A stretch of 63,326 bases of DNA from JBGSLA01 sp965602785 (lineage in GTDB: Bacteria; Desulfobacterota; Desulfobaccia; Desulfobaccales; 0-14-0-80-60-11). Below the pieces are notes generated by a model that saw nothing but the letters and a program-made list of their open reading frames with translations, ran no database searches and was not told the DNA's origin. Positions 1 through 8,181 of this stretch are shown piece by piece (the stretch's first letter is position 1; each line of letters starts with the position of its first letter). A program made the translations under genes and the position numbers. The stretch lies in contig CBFDAH010000002.1 of assembly GCA_965602785.1 (NCBI GenBank), forward strand, positions 1 to 63,326, read 5' to 3'.

Positions 1-1
1 T

Positions 2-21
2 GGTTCGCAGAAAAGCGAACC
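2..21. repeat. Perfect 7-bp hairpin at window edge
   Basis: GGTTCGC and GCGAACC are separated by six bases. No poly-T follows, so it is not an obvious terminator. It may be the 3' end of an element that starts outside the window. Confidence 0.35.
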
Positions 22-578
22 GCCCGAACCTCTCGGCCGGACCTCCGGTAACTGCCCCAATTATTTAGGATAGCGCCCCGCAGAGATAGGCTGGGTCTAA
101 AGGAGCAGCAGCCTGTGGGGAATTATGCTCCCCGCTTGGGAAAAATTTCCCCAGCGTTCCCCCTGCAACTCGAGTTTGGGATCCTGGTATTCGAGAGGTG
201 GGCAGGGGGTCCACAGACGAGACTTCCCGGGCCATTGCCCCTGTCCCCTTTTTCAAACCTTCTCCCCCAGCGGGGAAAGGGAAGGTGAGGAACTTTCCCG
301 GGCAATGTAGACGGATTTTGGTGACTTGACAGAAGCGGGTATGGATCTATCCGGAGGAGGACCCTGCACGTGGTATTCTCTTAATGTGCCCAGCGGATTT
401 GGGTCAAGGTTCTGTAGTTTTTCCGCCACAGGTCTCGGGACCTTTGTGGTTTTTTTACCACGCGGCGTGAAAACAAGTCCGGCATGAGGAAAATTTATAA
501 GTATTATTACTGTGTTATATGAGCAAAAAACCTGGCTGGAATGGTATGCCCCTTGCACAACCGTTTGGCGGGGGAGAT
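22..578 (+). other. Long non-coding region before lpxC
   Basis: No frame here looks like protein. The stretch is rich in secondary structure, including a long imperfect hairpin in which CCCCCTGC near 170 pairs with GCAGGGGG near 215, with an inner CTCGA/TCGAG stem. It ends in a terminator at 426-456, so something upstream is probably transcribed on the + strand. I compared it by eye with 6S, SRP, tmRNA and RNase P signatures and could not match any of them. Confidence 0.3.
426..456 (+). terminator. Rho-independent terminator upstream of lpxC
   Basis: CCACA-GGTC pairs with GACC-(TT)-TGTGG around a TCGG tetraloop, followed directly by seven T. It separates lpxC from whatever is transcribed upstream. 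Confidence 0.6.
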
Positions 579-1496
579 ATGATCTGGCAAAAAAGCATAT
601 TACGGCCCGTCACCATCACCGGCATCGGCTTGCACGGCGGTCAGCCGGTGACCATGACGATATTTCCTGCTGCAGCCAACCATGGGCTTAAGTTCATCCG
701 GACCGACTTACCCGGTAGACCCCAGGTGCGGGCCCATTGCAGCCGGGTGGTGGATACCAATCGGGCTACAACTCTGGGAGAGGGTCCGGCCACCCTGGCA
801 ACAGTGGAGCATGTGCTTGCGGCCCTCTACGGTCTGGGGATCGACAACGCCGTCATCGAAGTGGACGGCCCCGAGGTCCCCATCATGGACGGCAGCGCCC
901 GACCTATAACGGATCTGTTAGTGCAGACCGGCTTGAGCACCCTGCCCTGGCCGCGGGCCTATCTCCAGTTACACAAGCCGGTGGAGCTGTCCAACGGGGA
1001 TGGTTGGATACGGCTGACGCCGGGACAGTTTCGCATCACCTACTCAATAGATTTTCCCCATCCCCTGATTCGGCGACAGCGGTTCACCGTGCCTTTGAAT
1101 TCCGACAATTTCCGCCGGGAGATCGCCCCGGCCCGGACCTTCGGATTTTTAAAGGAAGTTCAGTTCCTCCAGTCCCGGGGACTGGCCAGAGGCGGTTCCC
1201 TGGACAACGCCATAGTCCTGGATGACACCGGCGTCCTGAATCCCGATGGCCTGAGGTTCCCGGAGGAGTTCGTGCGTCATAAGATCCTGGACGCGCTGGG
1301 CGATCTGGCCCTTCTCGGCCATCCCATTATAGGGCGGCTGGAGGTAAGCCGGGGCAGTCACGAGTTACACCAAAGCTTCGTCCAACACCTCATCCACCAG
1401 GAAGACGCCTGGCGCCTGTGGGTGCCGTCTATCCACAATCGGGAGCCGCGGCGCGCCGCGGTGCCTGCCGCTCTCTGGCAGGGTGCCCCAGCATAG
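579..1496 (+). CDS. lpxC: UDP-3-O-acyl-N-acetylglucosamine deacetylase
   Basis: LpxC is the zinc-dependent deacetylase that commits UDP-acyl-GlcNAc to lipid A synthesis in the cytoplasm. The 305-residue product has the length of the E. coli enzyme. Zinc-site motifs are visible: VEHVLAAL (His near residue 78) and HKILDALGD (His and Asp near 235-240). The start at 579 is chosen because MIWQKSILRPVT aligns with family N-termini and GGGGGAG lies just upstream; an in-frame ATG at 519 would add 20 unrelated residues and has no ribosome-binding site. The gene is monocistronic, with a strong terminator downstream. Confidence 0.96.
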   Translation: MIWQKSILRPVTITGIGLHGGQPVTMTIFPAAANHGLKFIRTDLPGRPQVRAHCSRVVDTNRATTLGEGPATLATVEHVLAALYGLGIDNAVIEVDGPEVPIMDGSARPITDLLVQTGLSTLPWPRAYLQLHKPVELSNGDGWIRLTPGQFRITYSIDFPHPLIRRQRFTVPLNSDNFRREIAPARTFGFLKEVQFLQSRGLARGGSLDNAIVLDDTGVLNPDGLRFPEEFVRHKILDALGDLALLGHPIIGRLEVSRGSHELHQSFVQHLIHQEDAWRLWVPSIHNREPRRAAVPAALWQGAPA

Positions 1497-1521
1497 AATT
1501 TAATCTGAGTTATTTTAGGCT

Positions 1522-1569
1522 GCGCCCCCTGCAACCGGGATGTGGGTAACCAGGGGGCGCTTTTTTTTT
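1522..1569 (+). terminator. Rho-independent terminator of lpxC
   Basis: A perfect 10-bp stem, GCGCCCCCTG with CAGGGGGCGC, closes a 19-base loop and is followed by nine T. Confidence 0.9.
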
Positions 1570-1633
1570 ATTGGAGAGGATATCGTCTCTTCTTAAGCTA
1601 TTTGGGTTATGCCAGCGTCGGCGGCTGCAGGTT

Positions 1634-1667
1634 AAAAAAAACAAGAGAGGCGGGCTTGTCGCCCGCC
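1634..1667 (-). terminator. Probable terminator of mtaB
   Basis: On the minus strand GGCGGGC-GACAA-GCCCGCC is followed after seven bases by eight T. It lies just past the mtaB stop. The gap between stem and T tract is longer than usual. Confidence 0.55.
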
Positions 1668-1732
1668 CCCTGGTGGACTCCCCCGGTTAAGATCTGGTTC
1701 CTTCTCTGCAAGACACCGACTCCGATTCCATT

Positions 1733-3037
1733 TTAGGGTATCACTTCACCCAGCATCATCTCCTCCTCGACCTTAAGGAATTTCACGGTCAGGCGACGGT
1801 TCCGCCACTCGGGGGGGCCGGGGATAAGGACCCGCAGATAATTGGCGCTCAGGCCCTTGAGCCACCCCGGACGTCCGGCAGCCGGGCCCTCCACCAGCAC
1901 TTCTCCCACCTTCCCCACGTTAGCCTGATAGAATGCCGCCTTCTTGATTCGGCCCACATCTCGCATAATCCGAGCCCGTCGCTGAACCTCCTGGCTGGGC
2001 AGCGGCTTGAGGGCTTGGGCTGGGGTGCCGGGGCGGGGGGAAAAGGGGAAAACATGCAGATAGGCCACGGGCAAACTCTTCACCAGGACCCGGGTGGCTT
2101 CAAAGTCGGCCCCCGTTTCTCCAGGGAAACCCACGAGGATGTCCAGACCCAGGGCGGCCAGAGGGAAGCGCCGGTGAAGCTCCAGCACCAGATTCCGGAA
2201 ATGCTCGGGGTGGTAAGGCCGCGCCATGGCTTGCAGCACTGGGGCGGCCCCGCTTTGCAGAGGCAGATGAAAATGGGGGCAGAGGTTGGGAAAGGCCGCC
2301 AGGGCTTCCACCAACTCCGAGGTCAGCTCCTGGGGCTCCAGAGAGCTGAGCCGCACCCGGAAAGGCCAGGATCGCGGCGCCAGAGTTCGAAGAAGGCCGG
2401 CCAGGGAACCGGGTGGGGCTAAGTCCTGGCCATACTGCCCCAGGTCGATGCCGGTGAGGACCACCTCCTGATAGCCCCGCGCAGCCAGGGCTTCCAGGGA
2501 GGCCGTCACCTCCGGCGGGGGCAGGCTGCGGGCGGGCCCCCGGACTGCAGGGACAATGCAGTAGCTGCAGGCGTGGTTACAGCCGTCCTGGATCTTGAGC
2601 CAGGCCCGGGTATGCTCGGGAAAGCTGTGGACCGGCCAGATCTGGAAGGGTTCCTGGGGGGCAAAGTCCTGCACCTGGATATGGAGCCCTGGGTTTTCCC
2701 TTTTCGGGGCGAGTATCTTGGCTAATCCGACCTTTTCCCGGTTGCCAAAGACCTTTGCCACCCCCGGCAGGCCACCCAACTCCTCCGGGGCCCGCTGAGC
2801 GTAACAACCGGTGACCCAGAGCCGTACACCGGGGTGCTGCCGGGCCAGGCGGCGCACGGTTTGACGGGCTTGCTGGTCGGCCCGGACCGTCACCGTGCAG
2901 GTGTTCACCACCACCAAATCCGGCGCGACCTCGGCAGGAGCCGGCTCAAAGCCGGAATTCACCAGGACTTCGGCCATCCCCGCCGACTCGAATTGGTTTA
3001 CCTTGCACCCGAAGGTGATGATCTGGAAATAAGGCAT
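1733..3037 (-). CDS. mtaB: tRNA t6A37 methylthiotransferase MtaB
   Basis: This radical-SAM enzyme adds a methylthio group to N6-threonylcarbamoyladenosine-37 of tRNA, making ms2t6A. The 434 residues are in family order: an N-terminal UPF0004 domain opening FGCKVNQFES (the KVNQ form typical of MtaB rather than MiaB), a radical-SAM cluster site CNHACSYC near residue 155, and a C-terminal TRAM-like region. Three cysteines of the auxiliary cluster are visible in the N-terminal third (GCK, NTCT, TGCY). It lies 103 bp downstream of mnmA on the same strand, so two tRNA sulfur-modification genes are neighbours. Confidence 0.93.
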   Translation of the reverse strand: MPYFQIITFGCKVNQFESAGMAEVLVNSGFEPAPAEVAPDLVVVNTCTVTVRADQQARQTVRRLARQHPGVRLWVTGCYAQRAPEELGGLPGVAKVFGNREKVGLAKILAPKRENPGLHIQVQDFAPQEPFQIWPVHSFPEHTRAWLKIQDGCNHACSYCIVPAVRGPARSLPPPEVTASLEALAARGYQEVVLTGIDLGQYGQDLAPPGSLAGLLRTLAPRSWPFRVRLSSLEPQELTSELVEALAAFPNLCPHFHLPLQSGAAPVLQAMARPYHPEHFRNLVLELHRRFPLAALGLDILVGFPGETGADFEATRVLVKSLPVAYLHVFPFSPRPGTPAQALKPLPSQEVQRRARIMRDVGRIKKAAFYQANVGKVGEVLVEGPAAGRPGWLKGLSANYLRVLIPGPPEWRNRRLTVKFLKVEEEMMLGEVIP

Positions 3038-3059
3038 GGATCAGGTTTATGCTTTGGTC

Positions 3060-3122
3060 TTGAGGGGAGGGCCGGGGGATGGAAAATCCCCCGCCTTGAG
3101 GGCACGGCAGGCCGTGTTCCTG
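3060..3122. repeat. GAGGGGAGGGCCGGGG-family intergenic repeat
   Basis: About 60 bp between mnmA and mtaB starts TTGAGGGGAGGGCCGGGG and continues with complementary GGGGGAT/ATCCCCC and CACGGCAGGCCGTG blocks. A close copy follows the aldehyde dehydrogenase at 11834, and shorter relatives lie at 8129, 16513 and 43789. Confidence 0.6.
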
Positions 3123-3140
3123 CAACTCCCTTCCCCCGCC

Positions 3141-4190
3141 TCACTTTATTCTTTCCTCTATCCAGGCGCCTCCCAGGAGGCGGTCGCCGTCATAGAAGGC
3201 CACGGCCTGGCCGGGGGTCACCGCCGCCTGGGGGGTGGCAAAGGTAACTTCCACGATACCCTCCTTGACGGTCTCAACAACTGCCTCGACTCCCGGATGG
3301 CGGTAGCGGATCATCGCGGTGGCTGACAGTTTCCCTGGGGGTGGTTCGATGAGCCAGTTCATGTCCCGGGCCCGAAGGCCTTGGGAGTAGAGCTCCCGTT
3401 GGGGACCGATTACCACCCGATTGCTCTCTGGCTGGATCTCAAGGACATAGTATGGCTCCCGGGCCGGCGTCCTCAAGCCCCGCCGCTGGCCTACGGTGTA
3501 GTTTTCCACCCCCCGATGCTTCCCGAGAACTCGGCCCCGGTAGTCCACCAGGTCCCCGGGTAAGCCCCTTTGTCCCCGATGGGCCCACAGAAAATCCTGG
3601 TAGCCATTTTGGGAAATGAAGCAAATGTCCTGACTTTCCTGGCAGCTTGACAGGTGGGGTAGCCCCAACCTCTGGAAATGGGCCCGCACTTCCTTCTTGG
3701 TCATTTCTCCCAAGGGGAAAAGGAGGTGGGGCAACAACTCCCGGGGCAGCCGGCAAAGGAAGTACGATTGGTCCTTGGTGCGATCCAGGCCCCGAAAGAC
3801 TCCCAATGAGCCGTCGGGCAAAGACTTAAGCCGCGTGTAGTGTCCAGTAGCCAGGTAGGTGGCTCCCTGGGTCTTGACCTTTTCCCACAGCACCCCAAAC
3901 TTGATGACCGCATTGCAGCGAACACAGGGATTGGGGGTGCGGCCCTGGAAGTATTCGTCCACGAAGTAATCTACCACCTGGTGGGCAAAGTCCTGCCGCA
4001 GGTCCAGGATTTCCAGAGAAATGCCTAATCGGGTTGCCAAAGTGGCCAGGTCAGGGGGCGGGGAGGAGCTTTCCCCCAGCCGCAGATGCACTCCCCAGAC
4101 CACAATGCCCTGTTGGCTGAGGAGATGAGCGGCCACGGCGCTGTCCACGCCGCCGCTGAGGGCTACTGCCACCTTAGTCTTGAGGTTCAT
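3141..4190 (-). CDS. mnmA: tRNA-specific 2-thiouridylase MnmA
   Basis: MnmA thiolates U34 of Lys, Glu and Gln tRNAs, using ATP and a relayed persulfide. The 349-residue protein opens with the PP-loop SGGVDSAVAA. It carries the catalytic cysteine pair in NPCVRCN (near residue 95) and SSCQESQDICF (near 190), and the C-terminal beta-barrel ends without extension. The ATG at 4190 has no convincing Shine-Dalgarno sequence. The 150 bp upstream are AT-rich and probably carry the promoter. Confidence 0.95.
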   Translation of the reverse strand: MNLKTKVAVALSGGVDSAVAAHLLSQQGIVVWGVHLRLGESSSPPPDLATLATRLGISLEILDLRQDFAHQVVDYFVDEYFQGRTPNPCVRCNAVIKFGVLWEKVKTQGATYLATGHYTRLKSLPDGSLGVFRGLDRTKDQSYFLCRLPRELLPHLLFPLGEMTKKEVRAHFQRLGLPHLSSCQESQDICFISQNGYQDFLWAHRGQRGLPGDLVDYRGRVLGKHRGVENYTVGQRRGLRTPAREPYYVLEIQPESNRVVIGPQRELYSQGLRARDMNWLIEPPPGKLSATAMIRYRHPGVEAVVETVKEGIVEVTFATPQAAVTPGQAVAFYDGDRLLGGAWIEERIK

Positions 4191-4344
4191 ATTTGAAAAA
4201 GTTAAAACAGTGTTTAAAAATCTTGTAAAGGAAGTTAACTTTTCTGTTCAGTATATAATGTATTGAAATTTTTGAAAATGCCGCAGAACTGAAAGGAAAT
4301 CGCCCTCTGCCCTGTTCACCAACCTGAACAACCTGGCACAAAAG

Positions 4345-4758
4345 CTAGCCGTTCAGGGTCACTTGGTGGGCCAGATTGGCGAAGCTCGGAAACTCCAGGA
4401 AATTAACGGCGACGCCGTAGTGGCCGTTTTCCGGGAAGGGCCCCTCCAGGCGCATAATTTCGCCCCGGACCTGGATATGGGTGTGGTCGAATTGGCTCAG
4501 AGGAGGCAGGGGGGTGGAGATGCTAATGGTGAGAATGTAGCCGGGCTTGAAGGGTATTGGCTCCCGTGAGTGAAAGTAAACGCCGCTGAGGCTGAAATCT
4601 TTCAGAACCCCCTGGCCATCGTGGTATTCACCAGACTCGGGGTGGAAGGCGCCGAATTCCACCGGCAACGTCACCAGCAGGCGTTGGAAGCGACGTTTTT
4701 CCCCAGTAAAATCCAACGTGAACTCTTTGGGGGAGCCGTTCAGCGGGGGAATCATCAT
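4345..4758 (-). CDS. PilZ-domain protein (c-di-GMP binding candidate)
   Basis: The product is about 137 residues. The motif EKRRFQRLLVTLPVEF matches the RxxxR start of a PilZ domain, and DFSLSGVYFHS fits its D/NxSxxG part, so both halves of the c-di-GMP binding site are present. No other domain is seen, so it is probably a receiver that acts on a partner. The start is uncertain: ATG at 4758 (GGAA upstream) or GTG at 4773 (AGGGA directly adjacent). It is transcribed away from the parA-like gene, sharing a 150-bp control region. Confidence 0.75.
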   Translation of the reverse strand: MMIPPLNGSPKEFTLDFTGEKRRFQRLLVTLPVEFGAFHPESGEYHDGQGVLKDFSLSGVYFHSREPIPFKPGYILTISISTPLPPLSQFDHTHIQVRGEIMRLEGPFPENGHYGVAVNFLEFPSFANLAHQVTLNG

Positions 4759-4836
4759 TTTTCCGTAATGCACTCCCTATGCCAGCCTGCCAATCGAAAC
4801 TGTCTTCCTGGGGTGGATACCGGGTCGATATAATTC

Positions 4837-4865
4837 TTGACGGGTCGCGGCCTTTACTTTACCAT
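4837..4865 (+). promoter_or_regulatory. Promoter of the parA-like gene
   Basis: TTGACG (4837-4842) and TACCAT (4860-4865) are 17 bp apart, a sigma-70-type arrangement. Transcription would start near 4872, which rules out the far-upstream in-frame ATG at 4779 and supports translation from 4911. Confidence 0.6.
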
Positions 4866-4910
4866 GAAAAAAATTGTTGGCGGTTTTCCTCAAGAGTAGT
4901 GCACACCACA

Positions 4911-5729
4911 ATGAGCAATGTCCTCGCCATCATCAACCAGAAGGGCGGCACCGGCAAGACTACCACTGCCATAAACCTGGGAGCCTGCCTGGCTTACCAG
5001 GGTTTTCGCACGCTCCTGGTGGATTTGGATCCTCAGGCTCACACCACCATCGGCATCGGAGTTGACCCGGATTCTTTCGGGGAGTCCATGGCCGAAATCA
5101 TGAGCGTTCCCAAAAAGCCCATTGGTGATGTGGTGGTGCCCACCTACGTTCCCGGACTCTTCCTGGCGCCGGCTCACATCCGCCTGGCCCGGGCCTCGGA
5201 GCTGGCCTACACCAGGGTGTTCCGGGAGGCCATCCTAACCCAGGCTCTCAATGGCGCCGACTATGACTTTATCATCATCGATTGTCCTCCCTCCTTGGGC
5301 ATGCTCACCACCAACTCCTTGTTTGCCTGTAACTTTATCCTCATTCCCTGTCAGATCTCCCGGTATTCACTGGACGGTCTGGCGGATCTACTCACCACTA
5401 TCGAGATGGTGAAGGGGGTGGCCTTGAATGAGCTCTTTCAGGAGGACCACTTCCGGGTTTTGCTCACCATGTTCGATCGGCGCAACCGGGTTACCAACGA
5501 GTACATCCTGGAGCAACTGCGCCCTTATCGGGACAAGACCTTCGTTACCCTGGTGATGAAAAATGAGGCCCTGAACCAGGCCCAGATTGCTCAGCGGGCC
5601 ATCTTTGATTTTGACCCCAAAAGCACGGGGGCGCATGATTATCAGCAGCTCACCGATGAGTTCCTGGGGCTATGTCGAAAAAGAAACAGCTTACCGGCAA
5701 GAAAACCAAACTGGCAAAGCTGCCCCTGA
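4911..5729 (+). CDS. ParA/Soj-family ATPase, orphan
   Basis: This is a cytoplasmic P-loop ATPase of the ParA/MinD group, used to segregate or position DNA and large complexes. It starts MSNVLAIINQKGG and shows the deviant Walker A KGGTGKTT, Walker A' in DLDPQAHTT and Walker B in IIIDCPPSLG, so it should be active. The length, 272 residues, suits a Soj-type protein without an N-terminal HTH. No ParB or parS-like gene is nearby. Instead a 124-residue gene overlaps its end by 58 bp. Chromosome segregation is only one option; positioning of a polar or motility complex is equally possible. Confidence 0.88.
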   Translation: MSNVLAIINQKGGTGKTTTAINLGACLAYQGFRTLLVDLDPQAHTTIGIGVDPDSFGESMAEIMSVPKKPIGDVVVPTYVPGLFLAPAHIRLARASELAYTRVFREAILTQALNGADYDFIIIDCPPSLGMLTTNSLFACNFILIPCQISRYSLDGLADLLTTIEMVKGVALNELFQEDHFRVLLTMFDRRNRVTNEYILEQLRPYRDKTFVTLVMKNEALNQAQIAQRAIFDFDPKSTGAHDYQQLTDEFLGLCRKRNSLPARKPNWQSCP

Positions 5730-6046
5730 CCAAGGCCCTCTCCAAGGAGATGGAGGAGGAGCGGCCCGTTAGCACGGCGGTGACAGCTCCGGAGCCGGAG
5801 GCCCAGCAGCTCCCCCTCTCCTGGGAACGCCTGGAGGAAGGGGCCGCCGGCCTCCTCAACGCGGCTTACACTCTGGTGGTCCAGGACCTGTTGAGTATCA
5901 AGGCAGATTTTCCCTGGGCCGGGGAGGAGCCCCTTTCTCCGGAACAGATCCTGCCCACGGTTACACCTCCCACCCACCGGGTCAAGCAGGCCCTGCGCCA
6001 GGCCCGGGATGAGTTGACTGACCTCCACCGCCTTCTCTCCGGCTAA
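5672..6046 (+). CDS. Small protein coupled to ParA, unknown family
   Basis: I do not recognise this 124-residue protein. Its start lies 58 bp inside the parA-like gene in another frame, so the two are probably translationally coupled. The first 25 residues are lysine-rich (MSKKKQLTGKKTK...), then comes an acidic/Pro linker and a helical C-terminal half with little Cys or Gly. ParA partners such as ParB carry short basic N-terminal peptides that stimulate the ATPase; the resemblance is only in composition. A bidirectional terminator follows. Confidence 0.75.
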   Translation: MSKKKQLTGKKTKLAKLPLTKALSKEMEEERPVSTAVTAPEPEAQQLPLSWERLEEGAAGLLNAAYTLVVQDLLSIKADFPWAGEEPLSPEQILPTVTPPTHRVKQALRQARDELTDLHRLLSG

Positions 6047-6053
6047 TCCAAGC

Positions 6054-6100
6054 GAAAAAAAGCCGGGCCGGGGACCTTCTGATCCCTGGCCCGGTTTCCT
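6054..6100. terminator. Bidirectional terminator between convergent genes
   Basis: CCGGGCC (6063-6069) pairs with GGCCCGG (6088-6094), extended by inner GGGA/TCCC. Seven A precede it and a T-rich tract follows it, so it can serve both the small partner gene (+) and the TPR gene (-). Confidence 0.85.
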
Positions 6101-6193
6101 TTTGGTGCTTCCTTAAGTTGTCAGCCGCGGGTACCTAAACCCGCTTTGTTTTATACATCTGAAGCTGGGGCGGCTGGCCCAGAGGGCCTGAAA

Positions 6194-6724
6194 TTATTTG
6201 CCTTTATCCTTAGGTGTTTGTTTTTTCTCCATGAGCGGAGGCGTTGAGGGCACCGGCTTAGCGGGCTTTGCGGCCATCTTCGCCTTCAGCTTGGCGATAT
6301 TGTCATTGACAGTCTTGCAAATCGAGCTTTCCTTGCCTAATTTCCGGGTTGGCTTGATGGCATTGCACAGACCGCCCACGAAACAGACGTCGACTACCTG
6401 GTCGAGGTATCTGCTACAATATTTCGTGGCTTGTTCCAGAAGCGCCATGGCTGTCTTGAGTTCGCCCTTTTGCGCCTCAATGGCTGCCAGGTTGTTGAGG
6501 GCAAAGGAATTGTTCATGTCAATTTTGGTGGCTTTCTTGAATTGAACTGCTGCTGCTTCGTATTTTCCCGCTCGAATGAGATCATACCCTTGAGCGATGG
6601 GAGTGTAAACATCCTGGCTCATTAAGGCCCCTCCTTTAGGGCCTTGAGCCATGCCAGGCGCCGCTAACAGCAGGCTCAGGCCCACCGCCAGCACCACCAC
6701 AACTACCAAACGCATACGACGCAT
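6194..6724 (-). CDS. Exported tetratricopeptide-repeat protein
   Basis: The 176-residue protein begins with MRRMRLVVVVVLAVGLSLLL and a likely cleavage at AAPGMAQ, so it should be exported. Residues about 35-105 hold two TPR units (YDLIRAGKYEAAAVQFKKA; NNLAAIEAQKGELKTAMALL). A middle section has three Cys, and the tail is Lys/Pro-rich. AAGGAGAGG lies 5-6 bp before the ATG. The precise role is unknown; TPRs usually scaffold protein complexes. Confidence 0.8.
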   Translation of the reverse strand: MRRMRLVVVVVLAVGLSLLLAAPGMAQGPKGGALMSQDVYTPIAQGYDLIRAGKYEAAAVQFKKATKIDMNNSFALNNLAAIEAQKGELKTAMALLEQATKYCSRYLDQVVDVCFVGGLCNAIKPTRKLGKESSICKTVNDNIAKLKAKMAAKPAKPVPSTPPLMEKKQTPKDKGK

Positions 6725-6914
6725 AATGCCTCTCCTTTGTGTGACTTGCGGATCAATGCCGCCCCTGTTTTTTTCTTTTCCGATATTAAATCGTTTTTAC
6801 CAATTGTCAAGGGAAAGATGCACTCCAAGGGGTTTTTTGGGATGCAGCCGGTTGCTTTATGGTGGTCTTTCCCTCCCTTTTTCCCAGGTCTACCCGGCCC
6901 TAGCTATGAAAACT

Positions 6915-7325
6915 TCATTCCGACAGCAGCCATACCGCCACCAGGGCCAGGATGAGGCCCGCCAGGTGCCGGGGGGTGATGCTCTCCTTTAAAAAGAGCC
7001 AACTCAACGTCACCGTCACCAAAGGATACAGGGACGTCAAGGGCACCACCACCGAAGCTTCCCCCTGGGACAAGGCCCGGAAAAAAAATAACAGGGCGAA
7101 GGCGGTGGCCAGGCCGGCGCCCACGGATGCAGCCCAACCCACCGGATGCCAGGGAATTTTCCCCCCGGTTTCGTATAACAGGATACCGAACACTGGCAAA
7201 TAGCCGAAGATGCCAAGAATTAAAGCCGCCTGCGGGCCCAGGTGTTGGGTGCCCACTTTACTGAACACGCCCCACAAGCCCCAGGCCATAATGGCCGCCA
7301 GCGATAGTCCCAGCCAGGTGGACAT
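6915..7325 (-). CDS. Single-domain EamA/DMT-type transporter
   Basis: The product has about 136 residues with five hydrophobic segments and the Drug/Metabolite Transporter signature near its C-terminus (VVPLTSLYPLVTVTLSWLFL). This is the half-size EamA form, which normally works as a dimer of antiparallel subunits; two-domain relatives are twice as long. The ATG at 7325 (MSTWLG...) is chosen because GGAGGGG sits 3-4 bp upstream; an in-frame ATG at 7361 would add a polar extension. The substrate cannot be inferred. Confidence 0.8.
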   Translation of the reverse strand: MSTWLGLSLAAIMAWGLWGVFSKVGTQHLGPQAALILGIFGYLPVFGILLYETGGKIPWHPVGWAASVGAGLATAFALLFFFRALSQGEASVVVPLTSLYPLVTVTLSWLFLKESITPRHLAGLILALVAVWLLSE

Positions 7326-7450
7326 TTCCCCTCCTTCCCTTGCCTCCCCAGGTTTTTTCATTTAAATATGTTAATTTGAGACAAGGTGCAAGGACGTTTG
7401 GCTTTTGGTATAGACCGGCCTGGCCATGGACCGGTGAGGGAGGCTGATAG

Positions 7451-8170
7451 ATGAACATCATGGGCCATCGGGGGGCTGCGGCCTATGAGCCGGAGAACAC
7501 CCTGCGCAGTATCCGCTTGGCCCTCAAGATGGGGGTAGCCGCGGTGGAGGTGGACGTCCAGCTCACCAAAGACGGCGAGTTGGCGGTGATCCACGACCGC
7601 ACCGTTGACCGAACTACCAACGGCGCCGGCTCGGTCAGGGACTTCACCCTGGCGGAACTTAAGCGCCTGGACGCCGGTAAAGGGGAACCCATACCCTCCC
7701 TGGCGGATGTGGTGGAAGCAATGGCGGGGCGGGTGCATCTGGTGGTAGAGGTCAAACACCCCGAAGCTGCGACGGCCGTGCTCAACTTTTTCCAGGTCCG
7801 GGAGATTTATGATCAGGCCCGTGTCATCTCCTTCTGGCACCCCTTGGTGAAGGCCCTGAAGGAGGCGGAACCCCGCTTGCGCACCGGGGTCCTTATGGTG
7901 GGCTCCCCCGTCGACCCGGTGGGGGTGGCCCGGGCAGCCCTGGCAGAGGCGTTGGTTCTGAACTACGCCTATGTCACCCCGGAATTAGTGGCCACCGCCC
8001 ACGCGGCCGGCCTCCTGGTTTACATTTGGAACATTGACGACGTGGAGACCCTTAAACCCTTTCTGGAAATGAAACTGGAGGGCATCGGCAGCAACCGCCC
8101 GGATGTATTGATAGAATATGTGAAAAGCCTGAGGGGAGGGCCGGGGGACCGGGCTTGCCCGGCCCCATAA
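7451..8170 (+). CDS. Glycerophosphodiester phosphodiesterase
   Basis: This enzyme hydrolyses glycerophosphodiesters from phospholipid turnover to sn-glycerol-3-phosphate and an alcohol. The 239-residue protein has the GDPD motifs MGHRGAAAYEPENTL (catalytic His), VEVDVQLTKDGELAVIHD (metal ligands and second His) and EVKHPEA. No signal peptide is seen, so it is probably the cytoplasmic UgpQ-like form. Its last 14 codons lie in a copy of the GAGGGGAGGGCCGGGG repeat, so the natural C-terminus has probably been replaced by repeat-derived residues. Confidence 0.9.
   Translation: MNIMGHRGAAAYEPENTLRSIRLALKMGVAAVEVDVQLTKDGELAVIHDRTVDRTTNGAGSVRDFTLAELKRLDAGKGEPIPSLADVVEAMAGRVHLVVEVKHPEAATAVLNFFQVREIYDQARVISFWHPLVKALKEAEPRLRTGVLMVGSPVDPVGVARAALAEALVLNYAYVTPELVATAHAAGLLVYIWNIDDVETLKPFLEMKLEGIGSNRPDVLIEYVKSLRGGPGDRACPAP
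8129..8169. repeat. GAGGGGAGGGCCGGGG repeat overlapping the GDPD 3' end
   Basis: CTGAGGGGAGGGCCGGGG followed by an inverted CCGGGC-TT-GCCCGG supplies the last codons of the GDPD gene, encoding ...RGGPGDRACPAP. Confidence 0.55.
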
Positions 8171-8181
8171 GGGAAAAGGGA

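Noticed and set aside
326..354. TTGACA at 326-331 as an lpxC promoter
   Set aside because: No acceptable -10 at 16-18 bp, and a terminator stands between it and lpxC.
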